Source of the DNA: Pedobacter sp. Leaf170
Lineage (GTDB): Bacteria > Bacteroidota > Bacteroidia > Sphingobacteriales > Sphingobacteriaceae
Direction of reading: 5' to 3'
DNA: 64,000 nucleotides
NCBI RefSeq assembly: GCF_920984665.1
Contig: NZ_CAKLBP010000008.1
Location: forward strand, 1 to 64,000
A program made the translations under genes and the position numbers. A model generated the notes under the pieces. It was not told the origin of the DNA. It searched no databases and saw only the letters and a program-made list of their open reading frames with translations. Below are positions 60,951 to 64,000 of the stretch, piece by piece (the first letter of the stretch is position 1; every line of letters begins with the position of its first letter).

Positions 60951-62138
60951 ATGTATAAAACACTACAACCAGTTCTTCAGAAAGAGCTAGAAGAGATAGA
61001 AAACGCTGGATTATTTAAACGCGAACGCATCATAGTAACGCCACAAGGCGCTGATATTAAAGTAAGCGGCGGGGCAGAAGTTATAAATTTCTGCGCTAAC
61101 AATTATTTAGGCCTTTCATCTCACCCAAAAGTAATTGAAGCAGCTAAAAAAGCCATAGATGACCACGGTTATGGCATGTCTTCAGTTCGTTTTATTTGCG
61201 GTACACAAGATGTTCATAAAGAACTTGAAGCCAAAATTTCTAAATTCTTAGGTACGGAAGATACAATTTTATACGCAGCAGCATTTGATGCAAATGGTGG
61301 TGTTTTCGAACCTTTGTTTAATGCAGAAGATGCGATTATATCTGACGAATTAAACCACGCATCGATTATTGATGGTGTGCGTTTATGTAAGGCGCAACGC
61401 TTCCGCTATAAAAATGCAGATTTGGAAGATTTGGAGCAGCAGTTAATTGCAGCAAAAGATTGCAGACATAGAATCATTGTAACTGATGGTGCTTTTTCTA
61501 TGGATGGCTCAGTTGCTCCGCTTGATAAAATTGCAGATTTGGCCGATAAATATGAGGCATTAATCATGATTGATGAATCGCACTGTACTGGTTTTATCGG
61601 TAAAAATGGTAGAGGAACTCATGAGCATTTTAATGTGATGGATAGAATTGATATCATCACCGGAACTTTAGGTAAAGCTTTAGGTGGCGCATCTGGCGGA
61701 TTTACTTCTGGTAAAAAAGAAATTATTGATATGCTTCGTCAACGTTCTCGCCCATACTTATTTTCAAACACTTTGGCTCCGGCTATTGCTGGTGCATCAA
61801 TTGCGGTTTTGGATATGTTGAGCGAAACCACAGCGCTAAGAGATAAATTAGAAAGCAATACGAAATATTTTCGCGAAAAAATGACTGAAGCCGGTTTTGA
61901 TATTAAGCCAGGTTTCCACCCAATTGTACCAGTAATGTTGTACGATGCAAAGATTGCACAAAACTTTGCTGCGAAAATGTTAGAAGAAGGTATTTACGTT
62001 ATTGGATTTTTCTATCCTGTTGTACCACAAGGTAAAGCTCGTATTCGTGTTCAACTCTCTGCGGGGCATGAGCAACACCATTTAGATAAAGCGATTGCAG
62101 CCTTTACTAAAGTTGGTAAAGAATTAGGTGTGATTTAA
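60951..62138 (+). CDS. kbl: Glycine C-acetyltransferase (2-amino-3-ketobutyrate CoA ligase)
   Basis: The protein has 395 aa. This alpha-oxoamine synthase (PLP fold type I) has the pyridoxal-phosphate lysine at Lys242 in GTLGKALGGASGG, the conserved NFCANNYLGLSSHP near residue 46, SDELNHASIIDG and MIDESHCTGF. It converts 2-amino-3-oxobutyrate and CoA to glycine and acetyl-CoA. The length and the N-terminal half match Kbl rather than BioF or SPT. The SDR-type threonine dehydrogenase at 32247 would supply its substrate. It has its own promoter box and terminator. Confidence 0.95.
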   Translation: MYKTLQPVLQKELEEIENAGLFKRERIIVTPQGADIKVSGGAEVINFCANNYLGLSSHPKVIEAAKKAIDDHGYGMSSVRFICGTQDVHKELEAKISKFLGTEDTILYAAAFDANGGVFEPLFNAEDAIISDELNHASIIDGVRLCKAQRFRYKNADLEDLEQQLIAAKDCRHRIIVTDGAFSMDGSVAPLDKIADLADKYEALIMIDESHCTGFIGKNGRGTHEHFNVMDRIDIITGTLGKALGGASGGFTSGKKEIIDMLRQRSRPYLFSNTLAPAIAGASIAVLDMLSETTALRDKLESNTKYFREKMTEAGFDIKPGFHPIVPVMLYDAKIAQNFAAKMLEEGIYVIGFFYPVVPQGKARIRVQLSAGHEQHHLDKAIAAFTKVGKELGVI

Positions 62139-62162
62139 TTATTAAGTTTATTATATAAATTG

Positions 62163-62186
62163 AAAGCCACAGCGATGTGGCTTTTG
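62163..62186 (+). terminator. Rho-independent terminator downstream of kbl
   Basis: AAAGCCAC (62163-62170) and GTGGCTTT (62177-62184) form a perfect 8-bp stem with a 6-nt loop followed by TTG. It lies 24 bp after the kbl stop. Confidence 0.75.
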
Positions 62187-62272
62187 TCGTTTCGGGTTCA
62201 TTTTCTTGTAATTAATAGCTTTAAGGAGAATTTTTGAACTCGTTAGCTATAAGATATAAAGATATTTTGGCG

Positions 62273-62280
62273 TATATTTG
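62273..62280 (+). promoter_or_regulatory. -7 box almost touching the pheS start
   Basis: TATATTTG matches TAnnTTTG exactly and ends 5 bp before the pheS ATG. If used, transcription would start at or within a base or two of the start codon, giving a leaderless message. A farther promoter in the 147-bp gap cannot be excluded. Confidence 0.4.
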
Positions 62281-62285
62281 AAGCC

Positions 62286-63326
62286 ATGTTACAGGACAAA
62301 ATAACACAATACTCAGCAGAAATTAATGCTTTCGTAACTGAAAAAGCAGATGAATTAGAGCAATTCCGAATTAAATATTTAGGTAGTAAAGGAATTATAA
62401 AAGATATTTTTGAAGAATTTAAAACCGTTTCTACCGAAGAGAAAAGAACTTTAGGTAAGGTTTTAAATGAGTTTAAACAACTTGCAGAATCTAAATATCA
62501 AAGCTTAAAAGATTCTACTGAAGCTTCTCAGGTACATGCTGCTGTAAACGAGCAAGATTTAACTTTACCAGGTGAGGGTTTTGAAATAGGTTCTCGCCAT
62601 CCATTAGCATTGGTAAGAAGAGAGATTGTAGAAATTTTTGCAAAACTTGGTTTTACAGTTGCTGAAGGTCCTGAGATTGAAGATGACTGGCATAATTTTT
62701 CTGCCTTGAATTTTCCGGAAGAGCATCCGGCAAGAGATATGCAAGATACTTTCTTCATTAAAAAAGGAGGCGAAAAAGGTGATATCGCTTTGCGTACACA
62801 TACCTCATCTGTGCAAGTAAGAATGATGGAACAAGGTCAGCCGCCGTTTAGGGCAATTATGCCTGGTCGTGTTTACCGTAACGAAGCTATTTCAGCCCGT
62901 GCACATTGTTTCTTTCATCAAATAGAAGGTTTGTATGTTGATGAAAATGTATCATTCGCAGATTTGAAACAAACATTATTTTATTTCGTACAGGAGTTAT
63001 ACGGCGAAGGGACTAAAGTACGTTTCCGTCCGTCATATTTTCCTTTTACTGAACCATCTGCAGAAATGGATATTTCTTGTACCATTTGTAAAGGTGACGG
63101 CTGCCAGCTTTGTAAATACAGCGGTTGGGTAGAAATTTTAGGTTGCGGAATGGTAGACCCAAATGTATTGGAAAATTGTGGTATAGATTCAAAGAAATAC
63201 AGCGGTTTTGCCTTTGGAATGGGGATTGAGCGTATTGCAAACTTAAAATATGTAATTAAAGATTTAAGGTTGTTTTCTGAGAATGATGCTCGCTTCTTAA
63301 AGCAATATAAATCTGCTTTAATTTAA
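62286..63326 (+). CDS. pheS: Phenylalanine-tRNA ligase alpha subunit
   Basis: The protein has 346 aa. The N-terminal coiled coil (about 1-85, with FRIKYLGSKGIIKD) is followed by the class II catalytic domain: motif 1 region HPLALVRREIVEIF, motif 2 FRAIMPGRVYRNEAISARAHCFFHQIEG, and motif 3 GFAFGMGIERIANLKY. It charges tRNA-Phe as an alpha2-beta2 enzyme; pheT is not adjacent in this window, which is common in Bacteroidetes. The stop overlaps the next gene's start by one base (TAATG), which suggests translational coupling. Confidence 0.97.
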   Translation: MLQDKITQYSAEINAFVTEKADELEQFRIKYLGSKGIIKDIFEEFKTVSTEEKRTLGKVLNEFKQLAESKYQSLKDSTEASQVHAAVNEQDLTLPGEGFEIGSRHPLALVRREIVEIFAKLGFTVAEGPEIEDDWHNFSALNFPEEHPARDMQDTFFIKKGGEKGDIALRTHTSSVQVRMMEQGQPPFRAIMPGRVYRNEAISARAHCFFHQIEGLYVDENVSFADLKQTLFYFVQELYGEGTKVRFRPSYFPFTEPSAEMDISCTICKGDGCQLCKYSGWVEILGCGMVDPNVLENCGIDSKKYSGFAFGMGIERIANLKYVIKDLRLFSENDARFLKQYKSALI

Positions 63327-63742
63327 TGAATAGATTTTTATATAGCATCTTACTTGCATTCGTATTACTTACGGGTTGCGGAAAAGGTGTAACTTATATT
63401 CCGGAAGTATCTCTAAATTTCAGTTTGCCATTAGCCGATCCAAGATTAAGTAGGTTAAGCAGTCCGGGAGGTGCCGTTATACTAAATGGTTACGGCGTAG
63501 CAGGTTTAGTACTTTATCGCCGAACTGATAATGGCTATGTTGCTTTTGATCGTTGCAGTACCGTGAACCCAGAGCAGAAATGTGCCGTTACTTTGGATGA
63601 TCCATCTTTAACCGTAACCGACCCATGTTCTGGTGCAAAATTTTTGCTTGAAGATGGTAGTCCGGTAAAAGCTCCTGCTGTTAGGGCTTTAAAACAATAT
63701 ACAGTAGCCATCTCTGGTGCTAATTTACACGTAACTAATTAG
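63326..63742 (+). CDS. Lipoprotein with a degenerate Rieske-like fold
   Basis: The protein has 138 aa with a lipobox LLTGC (Cys18). The mature part reads like a small Rieske domain: a VAGLVLYRRTDNGYVAFDRC strand-loop, a Cys77...Cys101 pair, then CSGAKFLLEDGSPVKAPAVR and a terminal KQYTVAISGANLHV, as in Rieske proteins (CPCHGSxFD...GPAxxPL). Both histidine ligands are missing: C-x-H is Cys77-Ser-Thr and C-x-x-H is Cys101-Ser-Gly-Ala. A third Cys86 could pair with one of these in a disulfide. It should not bind a [2Fe-2S] cluster. It overlaps the pheS stop by one base. Function unknown. Confidence 0.7.
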   Translation: MNRFLYSILLAFVLLTGCGKGVTYIPEVSLNFSLPLADPRLSRLSSPGGAVILNGYGVAGLVLYRRTDNGYVAFDRCSTVNPEQKCAVTLDDPSLTVTDPCSGAKFLLEDGSPVKAPAVRALKQYTVAISGANLHVTN

Positions 63743-63743
63743 A

Positions 63744-64000
63744 ATGGAAGCCGAAAAAATTAAAGAAACCGTAAAGAAAGCAGCAAAAGAGCTTTTTAGA
63801 AAATACGGATATCATAAAACGAGTGTAAACGAGATTGCTAAAAAAGCACGAATAGCTAAAGCTACCATTTACAAGTATTTTGAAAGTAAAGAGCAAGTTC
63901 TAGATAGTATTGTAATGGATTATCTTGACCAAAACTTGCATGAGATTTTACAGAATAAAGTGAGTTATGCTTCGGAAGAGGAACATTTAAAAGCTTTGGT
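63744..64000 (+). CDS. TetR/AcrR-family transcriptional regulator (partial, runs off right edge)
   Basis: The ATG at 63744 follows the lipoprotein stop by one base. The 85 visible residues form a TetR N-terminal helix-turn-helix: KKAAKELFRKYGYHKTSVNE, then IAKKARIAKATIYKYFESKE. The ligand-binding C-terminal part is outside the window, so the effector is unknown. Tight spacing suggests it is in the pheS operon. TetR proteins are dimeric repressors, often of export or envelope genes. Confidence 0.9.
   Translation, partial: MEAEKIKETVKKAAKELFRKYGYHKTSVNEIAKKARIAKATIYKYFESKEQVLDSIVMDYLDQNLHEILQNKVSYASEEEHLKAL

Noticed and set aside
1..64000. tRNA, rRNA, riboswitch or CRISPR array
   Set aside because: I scanned the gaps by eye for cloverleaf-like arms, rRNA words and regularly spaced direct repeats and found none; a covariance-model search would be needed to exclude small RNAs.

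Overview
The window is chromosomal DNA of a Bacteroidetes bacterium, most likely family Sphingobacteriaceae (Pedobacter or a close relative). The evidence is the AT-rich composition, SusC/SusD pairs, a FecI/FecR-regulated TonB receptor with an STN domain, TAnnTTTG promoter boxes, and gene families typical of that group (DUF5686, LamG lipoproteins, GH144). The genus is an inference. I found no rRNA, tRNA or CRISPR array. The only mobile-element trace is a probable transposase 5' end cut by the left edge.

Positions 1-14710 are mainly housekeeping: agmatine-to-putrescine genes (aguB, aguA), fabG, an L,D-transpeptidase, a VWA-like membrane protein overlapping a TRIC-type channel, an FtsB-like septum protein, enolase, a PBP4-type carboxypeptidase, asd and a large lamin-tail surface protein. 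Their intergenic gaps hold several families of short palindromic repeats, densest between eno and dacB (8989-9555).

Positions 14774-32053 form one large minus-strand catabolic locus. In transcription order it holds an ECF sigma factor, a FecR anti-sigma factor, an STN-type TonB receptor with no SusD, an exported TIM-barrel protein, a gluconate-2-dehydrogenase-type small subunit, a GMC oxidoreductase with a [3Fe-4S]-type cysteine pattern, a Gfo/Idh/MocA oxidoreductase, a cytosolic TIM-barrel protein, cytochrome c, an exported Gfo/Idh/MocA protein, a DUF1080 (3-keto-disaccharide hydrolase family) protein, an MFS permease, a hydroxypyruvate-isomerase-like protein and two more exported TIM-barrel proteins. 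I read it as an envelope pathway that oxidises glycosides at C3 and then cleaves the keto-glycoside. This fits the families well but the substrate is unknown.

Positions 32247-34042 hold an SDR-type threonine dehydrogenase and a YebC-family protein. Positions 34389-56992 form a polysaccharide utilisation locus: an esterase, GH3, a GH43-like protein, two GH144 enzymes (endo-beta-1,2-glucanase family), two SusC-SusD-LamG triplets and a SusR-like membrane regulator. The two susC genes share a three-block upstream architecture at nearly identical spacing, including a GTGTA-N5-TACAC dyad. Beta-1,2-glucan is the most likely substrate, by family inference.

Positions 57118-64000 hold trhO, a DUF5686 outer-membrane protein, kbl, pheS, a lipoprotein that looks like a Rieske fold without its histidine ligands, and the start of a TetR regulator. 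The kbl product and the SDR dehydrogenase at 32247 together make the threonine-to-glycine route.
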